Shown piece after piece: positions 10,885-20,394 of a stretch of 64,000 bases of DNA (its first letter is position 1; every line of letters starts with the position of its first letter). This DNA is from Norana najaformis (lineage: Eukaryota; Annelida; Clitellata; Crassiclitellata; Hormogastridae): NCBI GenBank assembly GCA_964023275.1, contig OZ029916.1:25620953-25684952 (forward strand), given 5' to 3'. Below the pieces are notes generated by a model, which saw only the letters and a program-made list of their open reading frames with translations, did not search any database and had not been told where the DNA came from. Position numbers and translations under genes: made by a program.

Positions 10885-12645
10885 TCGTTGTTGTTGTTAC
10901 TGTTATGGTGTTACATCAGTAGACACTGGATAGTAGAATTGTGTGCCTATAACTTCTTCTCTACTATATTCGACGACAATAACAAAGCATCTGGCCGCAA
11001 TATAACCAGATGCACAACAATACACGATACAGTGCAACTCAACACAATGCATGCGATAGCGTCTTACTTACATTCAGTGTTGTGTTAGCATTTTTTGAGA
11101 TCATTTTTCGAGGAAAACAATAAAGCGATGGTCAAATCCAGCCGGCAGATGGAATGAGTTAACATTTCAGAACAGCACACCTCAGCCTAGGACGTTGTAT
11201 ACTGATAAATACAACAATTCCACAGAGTCTATCCACAAATGCACTGGTTCAATAAACTGGGTCTGTCTGTCTGTCTGTCTGTCTGTCTTCTGTCTGTCTG
11301 TGTCTGTAGGTCTGTAGGTCCGCAGGTCTATCTGTAGGTCTCTCTGTATATATATAGGCCTATTTATTTCAGTAATGCAAGACAAGTTCTTAACTCTAAA
11401 TGCGCCGTTAAACCGAAACTAAATTAACAGGAAACAGAAATTAAGCAGAAGTTAAGCAGAAGTTAAACAAAAAATGACGAAAACTGAAAATTAATTGATA
11501 TTCATCATCATATAACCGTAAAAGCCCAAGGTGCGCAATTCACTAACCATCTAGCGCCTTTCTGGCTTTACTTGGGGAGGTAGGTCTGTCGCATGTTCTA
11601 GCCTTTCTTTGGGCTGGAGGTAGTACAGCTCTCGGAAGATTATGGATTTGTGGATGGATGGATAAAATAATGAATGGATAGATGAATAGATAGACGGACT
11701 GAGTGGACTGATGGATGATCGAATAAATGGACAGATGCATGGATGAATGAATGGATGGTTGAATGAACGAATGAATGAATGATATGCATGAAGAAGTAGA
11801 TGAACTGATGGATAGATGGATCGATCGATCGATCGATGGATGGATGGATCGATCGATCGATCGATGGTTGGTGAACGGATGACTCGATAAATTGATGAGT
11901 GGATTGATGACTGTGTGGATGGATGGGTGAATAAATGGATGGATCGGTCGATCGATGTGAATGGATCGATGGATCGACTGATCAATAGATAGATGGATAG
12001 CTGGACCGACGGATCGATGGAAGGATCAATGGATCGATAGATTAAGAGGTGACTGAATGGATAAATGGATCAATGGATCGATGGATCATTGAATAGATGG
12101 ACTGATGGATTGATGGACGGATGAATATATCGAATAACAGATAATTAGATGATTGGATAGATGGATGGATCGATGAATAGATGGATGAATGGATTGAAGG
12201 GTCGCTTTAATTGATCGATCAGTCGTTCGATGAATTAGTCAATGGATCGATAAGAATGTTGTTTGTGTGGCTGTAGGTGATCTCCCATGTCTGCCGTCTG
12301 TCGTTCTGTTGTTGCCTGACTGGCAGAGACCGACTGTCGAGTAAGTATGTCAGTCACGCCACACAGATCACAATGACTGACGACCGACGCAGCGATACGC
12401 CCATCTCACTCAAGACGGCGAGAACGACGTGCATGGGCAGCTGTAGCGGAGAGGGATTCTGCCTCCAGGATATGTCCACCGGTTCCATGGTAACAGCAGC
12501 AGCAGCAGCAGGAGCATCATCGGGCAGTCGCCGCGAGAGCCGGTCTCTTCAGCCAGTCAAGTCACCGCGCGGCACGACGGACTTCGTTACTGAATGGACA
12601 AAGGACACGTCACGCTCGTACGACAACGGCGGCCAATACAGTTGA
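1911..12645 (+). CDS. Class B (secretin-family) GPCR, 3' half: TM4 to C-terminal tail, six exons, 5' part outside window
   Basis: Join of 1911-1971, 4966-5032, 6214-6296, 9412-9547, 9892-9933 and 12277-12645. This is a seven-helix neuropeptide/hormone receptor of the plasma membrane, the family that usually signals through Gs. Reading phase is kept at all five junctions. Seen: TM4 end plus ECL2 (SVRAVIDNE, then S and CW, the conserved ECL2 Cys-Trp), TM5 (EWIIYTP, then LNFIFLCNILRILL), ICL3 and TM6 (RRGLKAGIMLIPLFG), ECL3 with an NRS glycosylation sequon, TM7 (GVFVSLIYCFLNGEV) and a Ser/Thr-rich tail with an Ala run. Exon sizes of 61, 67 and 42 nt match the exon pattern I know from class B receptors. 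The 122-residue last exon has little family sequence beyond the first Val. The PDF-receptor/calcitonin-receptor subgroup looks closest (NGEV after TM7, spacing of ECL2), but the ligand cannot be told. The hormone-binding domain and TM1-TM3 are absent. TM4 to TM7 is very likely right; the last exon is probable. Confidence 0.88.
2445..2665. repeat. Compound (CTCC)n-(GAT)n-(AAT)n-(GAT)n microsatellite
   Basis: CTCC units, then GATGAT, ACGACG, AATAAT, GATGAT and CTGCTG blocks. Open frames across it are poly-His, poly-Ile or poly-Tyr artefacts. It lies in the GPCR intron. Confidence 0.95.
3131..3199. repeat. (TAC)n microsatellite
   Basis: More than 20 TAC/ACT units with one GTT interruption. Confidence 0.95.
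4150..4510 (-). mobile_element. LINE fragment: C-terminal end of an endonuclease-reverse transcriptase
   Basis: The minus-strand frame (4178-4483) reads RRKLRLFGHICRIDDSRKIK and GRRGRPNREWTDDIRDW, the tail block found after the reverse transcriptase domain of many animal non-LTR elements. The polymerase core is missing, so this is a 5'-truncated copy in the GPCR intron. Confidence 0.75.
4966..5032 (+). CDS. Class B GPCR exon: ECL2 Cys-Trp and first half of TM5 (67 nt)
   Basis: The acceptor is TGCAG and the donor GTAAGA. The first base completes Ser; then come CW, KHVGGYEWIIYTP and the start of TM5. The CW pair is the class B ECL2 signature whose Cys bonds to TM3. It ends in phase 0. Confidence 0.88.
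5115..5210. repeat. Degenerate TCAATCAG tandem repeat
   Basis: Repeated (A)TCAATTAATCA, AGTCAGTCAGTCAATCAATCA and AGCAAGCAAG words. Confidence 0.6.
5296..5502 (-). mobile_element. tRNA-derived SINE, family 1, copy in minus orientation
   Basis: On the minus strand an A-box-like TAGCTGCATCGGTAAACG and a B-box GGTTCGCAACCC are followed by the core shared with copies at 34553 and 61651 (GGACCTTAAATGGCGTGACG type, then GCAGCGGTGGTGAAGGATCT). It sits in the GPCR intron 5033-6213. Confidence 0.7.
6214..6296 (+). CDS. Class B GPCR exon: second half of TM5 and ICL3 (83 nt)
   Basis: The acceptor is TTTTTCAG and the donor GTTAGT. It reads LNFIFLCNILRILLFQL, then HAHPQEPNNF, ending with AG that the next exon completes to Arg. 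The N-x-x-x-L-x-N-I-x-R pattern is typical of class B TM5. The reading frame stays open 5' of the acceptor, so only the splice model limits the exon. Confidence 0.87.
6920..7010 (-). mobile_element. Possible diverged SINE family 1 core
   Basis: TTCACCACTGCTGC, then GAATCC, GGCG, ATGCCAT and CCATGCTTAAC follow the order of the reverse complement of the family-1 core, with many differences. Confidence 0.3.
7334..7373. repeat. (TA)n microsatellite
   Basis: TATATA run with one AATATA break; self-complementary. Confidence 0.9.
8690..8815 (-). mobile_element. L2-type LINE tail, minus orientation
   Basis: On the minus strand: GACTAAGCGCCTGTGAATAA, GCTGGTTCCTGCGACGTAGC, then GGGGGCTGTAAATATCTCGA. 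The same tail family as at 16.4 kb, lying in the GPCR intron. Confidence 0.65.
9412..9547 (+). CDS. Class B GPCR exon: TM6, ECL3 and TM7 start (136 nt)
   Basis: The acceptor is GCTGAAG after a CTG-rich run, with a rather weak pyrimidine tract; the donor is GTGAGC. It reads RGLKAGIMLIPLFGLHLLL, then an ECL3 with the NRS sequon and YEYITLAITNSQ. The K-A-x(4)-L-I-P-L-F-G pattern is the TM6 hallmark of the family. It ends in phase 0 just before the conserved Gly of TM7. Confidence 0.88.
9892..9933 (+). CDS. Class B GPCR exon: TM7 (42 nt)
   Basis: Fourteen codons, GVFVSLIYCFLNGE, between a GACAG acceptor and a perfect GTAAGT donor. A separate 42-nt exon carrying this TM7 segment is characteristic of class B receptor genes, which makes this the firmest single exon of the gene. 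Confidence 0.92.
10130..10700 (+). mobile_element. LINE reverse transcriptase C-terminal fragment
   Basis: AFINFFGDKISS is near the start. The frame 10376-10594 reads TRTSLGGRAFSDAGPRLSNP then LPENIRSAESVLAFRSRLKP, the RT tail of an L2-like element of a different subfamily from the ATTACG-tailed one. It lies in the last GPCR intron. Confidence 0.7.
10836..10883. repeat. (TTA)n microsatellite
   Basis: About 16 TTA units in the last GPCR intron. Confidence 0.95.
11262..11348. repeat. (CTGT)n/(TAGGTCTG) tandem repeat
   Basis: CTGTCTGTCTGT followed by GTAGGTCTGTAGGTCCGCAG-type units. Confidence 0.85.
11640..12250. repeat. Long (GGAT)/(GATC)/(GATG) tetranucleotide array
   Basis: About 600 bp of GGATGGAT, GATCGATC and GAATGAAT words, ending about 25 nt before the acceptor of the GPCR last exon. 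Long open frames through it (for example 11551-11985 minus, Ser/Ile/His/Arg repeats) are artefacts. Confidence 0.95.
12277..12645 (+). CDS. Class B GPCR last exon: cytoplasmic tail and stop
   Basis: It starts with GTG (Val of NGEV) right after a GTGTGGCTGTAG acceptor, in the phase left by the TM7 exon, and runs open for 122 codons to TGA. The tail holds a Cys cluster (CCC), RLSSKYVSHATQIT, an Ala run and many Ser/Thr/Arg residues, which suits a phosphorylated receptor tail. A perfect donor-like GTAAGTAT lies inside it at 12341. No homologous block confirms the tail, so it is less sure than the TM exons. Confidence 0.65.
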   Translation: MISHVCRLSFCCCLTGRDRLSSKYVSHATQITMTDDRRSDTPISLKTARTTCMGSCSGEGFCLQDMSTGSMVTAAAAAGASSGSRRESRSLQPVKSPRGTTDFVTEWTKDTSRSYDNGGQYS

Positions 12646-12939
12646 AGGGCGCCAGTTACCATGGCGACGAACGCTGGACAAGGCTCAGTACAGTTCTGAT
12701 AGCAGTTATGGCCGCCAGAAGCGACGCCTGGACCAGCCTTATCGAGAAGAATCGTAGAAATGATCAGTTCTTACTGTAAACAAACGATAACGTCTGGATG
12801 GCAGGTGTCGCCCTTCGCTGTAAACTACTACACAACATTACATTACGTCACAGAGCACGAGCTGTAGTGGACAAAAATCGCTACCGGTGCATTTACATAC
12901 TAACACTTCTGTTAACCGATAGTTTACGTACAAGACATT

Positions 12940-12945
12940 AATAAA
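12940..12945 (+). terminator. Possible poly(A) signal of the GPCR gene
   Basis: AATAAA about 295 nt after the stop of the receptor's last exon. It is the first canonical hexamer I see downstream on this strand. No transcript end can be checked here. Confidence 0.4.
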
Positions 12946-13074
12946 GTTAAGCGTGCAGTTAGATTTAAACAGAAATCTCAGCAGTCGCATGCCTCTAGTT
13001 TAACCACACACAACAGTCGCCAGATGTCACAACCTGCTGCCATGGGAACGACGGCTAAATGTAGAAGATAGCGA

Positions 13075-13250
13075 AGGGGCCAGGTTAACTCCTGTTCTGA
13101 GATCACTTCACTGGCTTAAAATACTTGAACGAATAGAGCACAAAGTCCTACCACTTACCTACAACACAGTTCAGTCATCCCAACCCTCCTATCTTCGTCA
13201 ATTATTCCAATCACTCTTTCAACCCGCTCCTGTTCCGCCTTAACACTTTT
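13075..13250 (+). mobile_element. LINE reverse transcriptase fragment
   Basis: Translation LTPVLRSLHWLKILERIEHK then VLPLTYNTVQSSQPSYLRQL, a well-known block of L2-like RTs. Short, with no complete domain. Confidence 0.65.
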
Positions 13251-13259
13251 CTCATTACT

Positions 13260-15060
13260 TATTGCTACCGATTTGTGTAAGCTTATTAACAGAACTAAAA
13301 AAGATGCCTATTTATTCAGCTGTTCTGCATGGCAGAAAATCCGACAAAATGTGCTATCTACGCTGGGATGCTTTGCATGCTAATTTTCTAATACAGGCTA
13401 ACTACAAAGATTTCCACAATTAGAAATAAGAGACTCGATATATGTTTTACTAACACAGCACATTTAGCCTACTAAGCATCCGAATGTTGTAACTCTTAAA
13501 TAACGGCTCTTAATACGAGTGTCGGCGCATGCACGACAACAGCAATTCAACACAGGAATGCCTTTCCTTATGGACTTTCAGACTAATCACCCGAATTTAG
13601 AGATGCAGAGGCAGATATCGGCAGAGCTCTATTGCCAATGTGTTTAAGCTACCATAATTTCTACTGCGAATGACGTGTTTTAATTGCTTAGCGAAGCTTT
13701 AGTGAAACATCTCCTCACCGCTTGCTAGCATCAAAGAATGAACTTCTGCGAAATAGGATTACATGTTTATTGGTTTATAAGACTAGGCAGTCTAATATAA
13801 AAATTACTATTAATAGATTTACACATAGATAATCCCAAATTTAGCCTTGCATTTGCATTAACCCTCAGAGGCTGACCCCATGAAGACTCGTATCGAGGCT
13901 TGCGAACTCTGTATTGTCGCCTAATGAATGAACAGATAGTTGGCTGAAGTAATCAGCTCTAAGTAATTCTTTTGCAAACAAAGGAACGAAAAATACAGAG
14001 CTGTATGAACTGTTCGCCAAGCATGCCAAGGAGAGACAGAAAGAGATAATGACAAAGACGCAGACAGAGACACAGACACATTGACAGCGAGACAGAACAG
14101 CTTAAAATTTCAGAGGAAAAACATAAGTGTTTCCTTTGATACTTTATCGGCTCCTATCTAGTTTCTTTCAACATGGCCACTGATGTGTTTGTGTAAGGCA
14201 AGAGAATCTTTGAATCGTGGTCAGTGAGTTGGACGGACGGACATAAGACATTGGAAAGACTTGCATTCTATGGAAGACATCTGATGCCAAAGAACACGAT
14301 TCTGCTGCGTTCGCTTCCTCTATCAGACGACAGAGCATAGCCATTAATGATGGGCGATAAATAGGGAGGTCATTCTGATGATCGAAAGACCGAATAGCTG
14401 CCGAGAGTGATAGTCTTGAACATCACTTCCGCAACAGTAAACAGCGAAGATGCTCCAAGTCCGACGAACCATCAAGTGCTTGTTCGATAGCTCGGACAAG
14501 TGCATGGGAGAATGAGAGGAGAGATAATTTGGAGAAAATTCTTCAGATGTCAGATGTGATGAACTGGAGTCGTCCATCGTCGGTGCTGGATAAGATTAAA
14601 AGTGGCAGAACAATAGACGGCTAACGGGGCACAGAGACCATCTGCAGCTTCGAAGGCAAACGACGATTCACGATAATGAACATATTTGCTTCTGAAACCA
14701 CGCACAAAAGAACACCACTAGTACACAGGACTTAAATAGTTGAACTTATCTAAAACAGCAGTATGCAACATTTGAGAACTTGGGAGATTTTGGAAGGGCG
14801 CTAGGCAAATGTTCAGAAGCACAGAAAATATATACAAAATGGTATGTATACAATAGTTTTAAGGAATGACTAATAAATGTTACAGTTTAAAATAAGAAAA
14901 CTTAAACATTTCTTACAAATGAAGAGTAAACGATGAAATAGATGCAGTTTATTTGAGATTTAAAAGCTGTGCGAAATATTTGCTCATGTAACCAGCGGTC
15001 GATATATTAATTTTCAAGCAAACATCCTGTGTGGTTTCTAATGGTTTCTAATTTATAAGT
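13260..15060. other. No gene recognised
   Basis: Unique-looking sequence without convincing exons on either strand. The only open frame of note (14344-14577 minus, 77 codons) has no motif. Confidence 0.6.
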
Positions 15061-15094
15061 CGGCGCCTTTGAGAAGTTCTTCAACGGCGACATC

Positions 15095-15400
15095 TGTCTA
15101 CATACATACGTACATACACATACATATATATACATACACGCATACATACATACATACAAACAAACATACATACAAACATACATACACAAAGATACATAAT
15201 ACTTACGCACATGTACATACATACATAATACATAATGCATACACACATACATATACATTCATACATGCATACATACACATATACATGCACACATACATAC
15301 ACGTATATTCATACATACATACATACATACATGTATACATATAGATATATACTTACATATAAACAGACATACATACACATACACATACACAAATAATGCA
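15095..15400. repeat. (TACA)n microsatellite
   Basis: TACATACA with CACA and TATA variants. The reading frames are Tyr/Val/Cys/Met or Thr/Tyr/Ile/His repeats, not genes. Confidence 0.95.
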
Positions 15401-15454
15401 TACACCTATACACATCTTATGACCTTATGACATTTCTAACATCAACGCGGTTTA

Positions 15455-15530
15455 TGCAGAGAGCGCCACTGACGAGTTTACCTTGAAGTGGCGCTATACA
15501 AATTTTAAATTACAATTACAATTACATACA
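15455..15530 (+). mobile_element. Possible SINE/LINE tail with (ATTACA)n
   Basis: GAAGTGGCGCTATACAAATT then TTAAATTACAATTACAATTA has the layout of the L2-type tails (GCGCTRTA, AAATT, ATTACR repeat) seen at 16.4 and 41.3 kb, but no coding part precedes it. Confidence 0.35.
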
Positions 15531-15579
15531 CATACTCAATTAAAAACCATACATAATATATATATTTAATACATAATGC

Positions 15580-15692
15580 ATACATACATACATAGATGCA
15601 TACACACATACATACATACATACATATACATACACATATATATATATACATACGTACATACATACATACATACATACATACTGGACATAAAT
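15580..15692. repeat. (TACA)n microsatellite
   Basis: A second TACA block with a TATATATA insert. Confidence 0.95.
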
Positions 15693-16084
15693 ACATACAT
15701 GCATAGCGCATACAGTTCCTGCTCAAGCTGAACAAATTTCGTCATCGTAGTGCAACATGCCACAGCATCCATTTCCCACCTGTCCACTGCATGGGCAAAC
15801 GATCATATCACACCAGAATGCCACCGCTTCTTTCCTTGATGCCACTCATGGAACACCCATGAAATGGTGCATTCGTTTCTGTGGGTCAGTCAGCTGGCGG
15901 TCAGTGACATCGATGTCTATTTTTCGTCACTCAAATCACGAAGACAGTGAATCGATCTATGGAGGTGCGTTGCTTGTCGATTCATTTGCCCTAAGGCCAC
16001 GGGTCAAACCCCTTCAAACCACTAAGACAAGACATCAGCAGCGTGTTCTATCGGGAAGTGTTATCGCACTGTTCATAGGATTCC

Positions 16085-16500
16085 GCTTTGGTTGATCTGC
16101 TTTCGTTTTCCATAGCCATAGCTGCCCCACCCCTTTGGAATAAACTCCCGCCAGAATTGCGACAGTTGTCTGGTCAATCATACGAACTCACCAACACTTC
16201 ACCTCTTTCAGTTTCTGCGCAGGTCTTTCACTCAAGACTGAAAACACTTCTTTTCCAGAAATCTTATCCTGATTCTTCCTCTTCCTTTTGTCTCTCTTCT
16301 CGCTTCAGTTTCAAACAGCATCCACCGTAGCCGTCCGACTGTCTGAGTGCCTGACTCCTGGATCTTGACCCTTTTGCCTATCGATTTTGTTTTGACTGAG
16401 CGCCTGTGAATAAGTTGGTTCCCGCGACTTAGCTTTCGTTGAGCGCTGTAGAAATTTCGAGATTACGATTACGATTACGATTACGATTACGATTACTTCT
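16085..16500 (+). mobile_element. L2-type LINE 3' end with (ATTACG)n tail
   Basis: The frame 16088-16330 reads APPLWNKLPPELRQLSGQSY and SRLKTLLFQKS, the C-terminus of an L2-type polyprotein. It is followed by GAGCGCCTGTGAATAAGTTG, GAGCGCTGTAGAAATTTCGA and about six copies of ATTACG (16462-16497). Confidence 0.8.
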
Positions 16501-17420
16501 TTCTCTGTTGAGAAAGAGACTGATTGGAGTGGATGTATCCGAGGAGTTCTTTATCCATTTTATGACTCGGTCCTTAAATATAATCCCTACGCAATGGATG
16601 TAAATGCTTCTTGGGTCGGAGCTGGTGTGTTTATAGATTAAAAAATGAACGCCATGTACAACAGTTTCGGTCCCTTTCGAGAATAGCAAAAGGCTTTAAA
16701 GTTAATTAAAATAGAAATAAGGCTTCCAGCTGATGTTTTTTTCCAAAAGAAGTAGTGTCGTAGATTTTTGGTAAAAAACCGGAGTTCGTATAACAGCCGA
16801 TTATGTTTAGCTTACGACTGTGATCACTGACACAACGAAGCGTCCTTAACAATTCCAGTACTAAGGTTATAGGACTTTGAGTTACCATGAATGCCAACGT
16901 GTTCATTTCATTTATACCTAAAAATTATTTTCCAGCACCAATTGGCTATAGAATGTAGGCCTAAGGGTGAATGTTTTCTTTTCCTTCTTAAGTGGCCTAT
17001 TTTTCGCTGTGATGCATTTCCTCGCCTCCAACTCGATGCTGTTAAGTCAACAAAGATACCCGATTCTGGTCCTTCGTCATGAAGCGAATGCCACTAGTTC
17101 TCGTGTTCAACAAACCCCCGCTGACCTATTAGAGCCAGAAGAACTGCGACGACTGAATAATTAGCCAGACCATAAGATGTCATGGTGTAACGTCCTTCCC
17201 GATTATTATGAGTGACAACCGTTACTACGCTCTTCTTCAGCTGCGATGGACTCAAGGAAACAGAAGCAAACAGTTTACTGTGCAGGCGACAGATAGACGA
17301 ACAAAGACAGACACACACAGACACATCTTGTCGAAATGAGTACTGTGCGAGTCATTTGCGACTAATAGCATACGTAGTCGCGAATTCTCAGTGCAGATTG
17401 CCATTACGCCACCAGATACT
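16501..17420. other. No gene recognised
   Basis: Short frames only; no motif, SINE or LINE block seen between the L2 tail and the GGTGGC minisatellite. Confidence 0.6.
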
Positions 17421-17423
17421 AAT

Positions 17424-17492
17424 GGCGACTGTGGTGACGGTGGCGGTGGTGACGGTGGCGGTGGTGACGATGGCGGTGGTGGTGTTAGTGGG
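17424..17492. repeat. GGTGGCGGTGGTGAC minisatellite
   Basis: About four units of a 15-bp GC-rich motif: GACGGTGGCGGTGGT repeated with small changes. Confidence 0.85.
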
Positions 17493-17994
17493 TTAAGTGC
17501 GAGAGGCTACTGAGAGGAATCTAAAAGCTTTGTACAGTGTCCAATGACTTAGTCTTACATAATTTTATTTCTCAGTGGATGGATGGTTTGAAGCGTCGAC
17601 CTAAACAAACTCCGTAGGTCACAAAGATTGATCCAAACCAATGCATCGCCATAATATCGTCAGCTAGAAAAATAACTCAATTAAAACCCATTCAAAATCA
17701 GAGAACTATTGAAACTTGGCACCATATAAATAGCATCATATCAGAGTCTATAGCCAACAACCTAAGAATGACCTACATGGAATAAAGTGACTTGTAGGCC
17801 TACATATTTGGCCTAAACTGGCCTCAAAACAAGCAGATACTAAAAATAAAAGAAGCAAAATGACAGACCGTCTTCTTCATTCCACTGCTTTCGATCCTTC
17901 ACGTTCCCCCATCCTCAACGAAAAAGTTGAGCTCCAATAGCAAACTTTTCAATGCTTTGCAATTGAAAATCCTCATTACAATCTATTTCTCTCC

Positions 17995-18130
17995 CTGTGT
18001 CATTATGTATGTCTCTCTGTCATTCTGTATGTCTCTCTGTCATTCTGTATGTCTCTGTCATTCGGTCTGTAATTCTGTCTGTCTGTCTTTCTGTTTGTCT
18101 GCCTGTCTGTCTCTGCCTCTCCCTTTCTCC
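17995..18130. repeat. CTCTGTCATTCTGTATGT tandem repeat
   Basis: About three 18-bp units of CTCTGTCATTCTGTATGT, then CTGT/CTGC words. CT-strand bias. Confidence 0.85.
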
Positions 18131-18619
18131 CTTTCTTTATCTGAAGCAGAAACAGACTCTCTTTTCGTCTCCTTCCAGATGTCTCCGTCTCATTCTCCTC
18201 TTCTGCCTTTGTCGCTGTCTCTAGCTCGGCATCCGTCTCTTCGTTTATGTGTTGCACGTGTCCCTTCTTTCGTCGGTTGGCCACTTGAGCATGAAATCAA
18301 CTTTATATTTGATCAGATTTACAGCTATAGTCTCTGCAGAGGGCAGAAACGTTCTTCAGGGAGTTTCAATTAGGGTTGTCCTCCCAAAGTTTCTGTTTCC
18401 CTCCACCTCTCTTCCACATCCCTCGCCTTACTTCCGTGGATCTGCTTTGATCCAGCCGCCAACCGCTGCAACATTAACTTCGGGCTCTGGCGATGATAAT
18501 AATTAAGCCGGAATTCCAAGTGATCAGCAACTGAAGGTCACAGGATCCCTCTATCGACGAAAAAAGAACCAAATGACGGACGAAACAATAGAAAGAAGGA
18601 ATTAATAAATGAAGAAACC

Positions 18620-18815
18620 GGATATAAATTAAAAAATGGAATGATGCAGGAAAAGGAAGAAGGAAGGAGGGAAAGAAGAAAACGAACAAAAAATAGAGAA
18701 AGGAATGAAGGAAGAAACGGAAGAGAGACAGAAGGAAGGAAGGAAGAAAGAAAGACAGAAGGAAGGAAGATAGACAGAAGGAAGGAAGGAAGAAAGAAAG
18801 ACAGAGGGAAGGGAT
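18620..18815. repeat. (GAAG/AAGG)n purine-rich repeat
   Basis: Almost pure purine strand with GGAAGGAAGAAAGAAAGACA units repeated. Confidence 0.9.
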
Positions 18816-19294
18816 AAATCGGATATGAAATGGAGAATGGTAGATAGATCAGTAGGTCACGAGATTATTTAATAAACTGAGTAGAGAGCACCTGTGTTGT
18901 TGTGATCAAGCCTTCTTCTGCGAGGGCCAATTGAGCGCCAGTCAGCGCCATCGACCAGAGTTACCTGCGCCCAACCTCAGAGCGCCTTCTGTGTAGTAAA
19001 CACTGTCAAATCAAAACTTACCCCGATTTCGGATCTCTGCCCATCCGTTACTGCAATGATCCAGACCCATCAGCTAGGCTTTCGTCGAACAGCCAAAGCT
19101 TTCCCGTCCACTGGGGCGTGGGGCATACGCATCCAAACCACGCCACTCCTCGCTCGTACCTATGGCCTTCGATCGACCGATGATAAATATTTGCCTACAG
19201 GTTTTCAATGGGAGCCGATTAAACGCAGAGTCAGTCTCAACACTTCCTCTGCTGCTAGACCTTCGTTCTCAGTCAATGCAAAGGGGTTTGCACT

Positions 19295-19395
19295 CGTCCG
19301 TCCATACGCCCATCCGCCCGTTTGTCCGTTCTTCTGTCCGCCCGTCCGTCCTTTCATCTGTTCGTCCTTTCGTCCGACCTTTCGTCTGTCCGTCG
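19295..19395. repeat. (CCGT/CGTC)n repeat
   Basis: CGTCCGTCCATACGCCCATC-type words on the plus strand. Open frames across it are Pro/Ser/Arg/Val repeats and not genes. Confidence 0.85.
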
Positions 19396-19859
19396 GCGAG
19401 TGCATGCGTGAGCGAGTGAGTATACACAGTCAAAAGAAAAAAAAACTGGATGCTGGACATCGTTACTAGTCGGTGGTCTGAGAGAGGAGCGGAACACTTG
19501 CACTGGTCAATTAAGACAGCGAGTTCGGCGAAAAGTGGTCTTCGTGCAATCCGAAATCGGCTTATACTCAACAGACGCGTGTAGCTAAGAAGTGGCCAAA
19601 CACAAAAAGATGCCCCATCTTCCACACTTAATCGATTTCTTTATCGGTTAGCTGCTCTTTTATTTGTCGTCATTCCTTTCCTCATCTGCCTTCTTAATCG
19701 TCCCTCCCTCTCTCTGTGTATCCCTTTGTTGCATTACTCCATTCCTCTTATCTAACGTTCTCTGCTTATTTTATGCAAATTTTATACCTGTAATAATCTT
19801 CCCTCTTTAACTCGGGCTATCGAACTACAGTATCTACACAATTGCTTCAGACGTCCACT

Positions 19860-20075
19860 CGTTCCTTTATCCGTCCACTATTCCGTCCGTCCGTCCGTCC
19901 GTCAGTCCATCCGCCTCTCCATCCGTCCGTCTCTCTATCTGTCCGCCTCTCCGTCTATTCACCTCTCTATCTATTTACTTTTACATCCGTCCGTCTCTCT
20001 GCCCTGACGTCCGCTTATTTCTTAGTCCGTCTGTTCTTGTGTGCTCGTTTCCGGCCTTTCGTCGGTCCGTCCGTT
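19860..20075. repeat. (TCCG)n repeat
   Basis: TCCGTCCGTCCGTCCGTCAG and related CCGTCTCTCTATC units, just upstream of the LRR gene. Confidence 0.9.
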
Positions 20076-20170
20076 TGTAGTTGCCACGTCGATCTAGACG
20101 TTAGCTCATCTGCAGACCGTCTAGGAATGCAGACGAAATGCCATCCATTGCCTTTACGATAACTGGGCGC

Positions 20171-20197
20171 TATTTAAACTCGTCTCGGACCTCAGTT
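20171..20197 (+). promoter_or_regulatory. Possible core promoter of the LRR gene
   Basis: TATTTAAA at 20171-20178 is followed by TCAGTT at 20192-20197, an initiator-like motif. The spacing is slightly short for a TATA-Inr pair. It lies about 200 nt before the first ATG of the LRR gene. This is a pattern guess only. Confidence 0.25.
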
Positions 20198-20394
20198 CGT
20201 TTTTAAGACTCAGTCACTCGGTCAAAGAAACTCGCTTTTAAATCTTGCCCAATAGTTAGGACCTACTACGTTTTAAAAGCAACAAAATGGCGAACTCCTC
20301 GACATAGTGCTACATCAGTCGTTAACGATCTGCGTCGGAGTTCTGAGAAAACTTAGTCGCTAATTTGTTGGCTCAGCGTCGCTGTAGTGATAAA

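Larger units (their letters stand above)
18820..20170. other. Gene-free stretch upstream of the LRR gene
   Basis: Contains the CCGT repeats listed separately. Nothing else is recognised. Confidence 0.55.

Noticed and set aside
11551..11985. 144-codon minus frame of Ser/Ile/His/Arg repeats
   Set aside because: Translation of the GGAT/GATC tetranucleotide array.
12594..12779. 61-codon frame overlapping the GPCR tail exon
   Set aside because: Out of frame with the receptor and mostly in its presumed 3' UTR.
15007..15344. Tyr/Val/Cys/Met and Thr/His/Tyr frames on both strands
   Set aside because: Translations of the TACA microsatellite; the same holds for 15505-15787 and 35214-35970.
19056..19625. 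Frames over 100 codons on both strands
   Set aside because: They cross the CCGT repeats and show Pro/Ser/Arg/Val low complexity; no conserved block.
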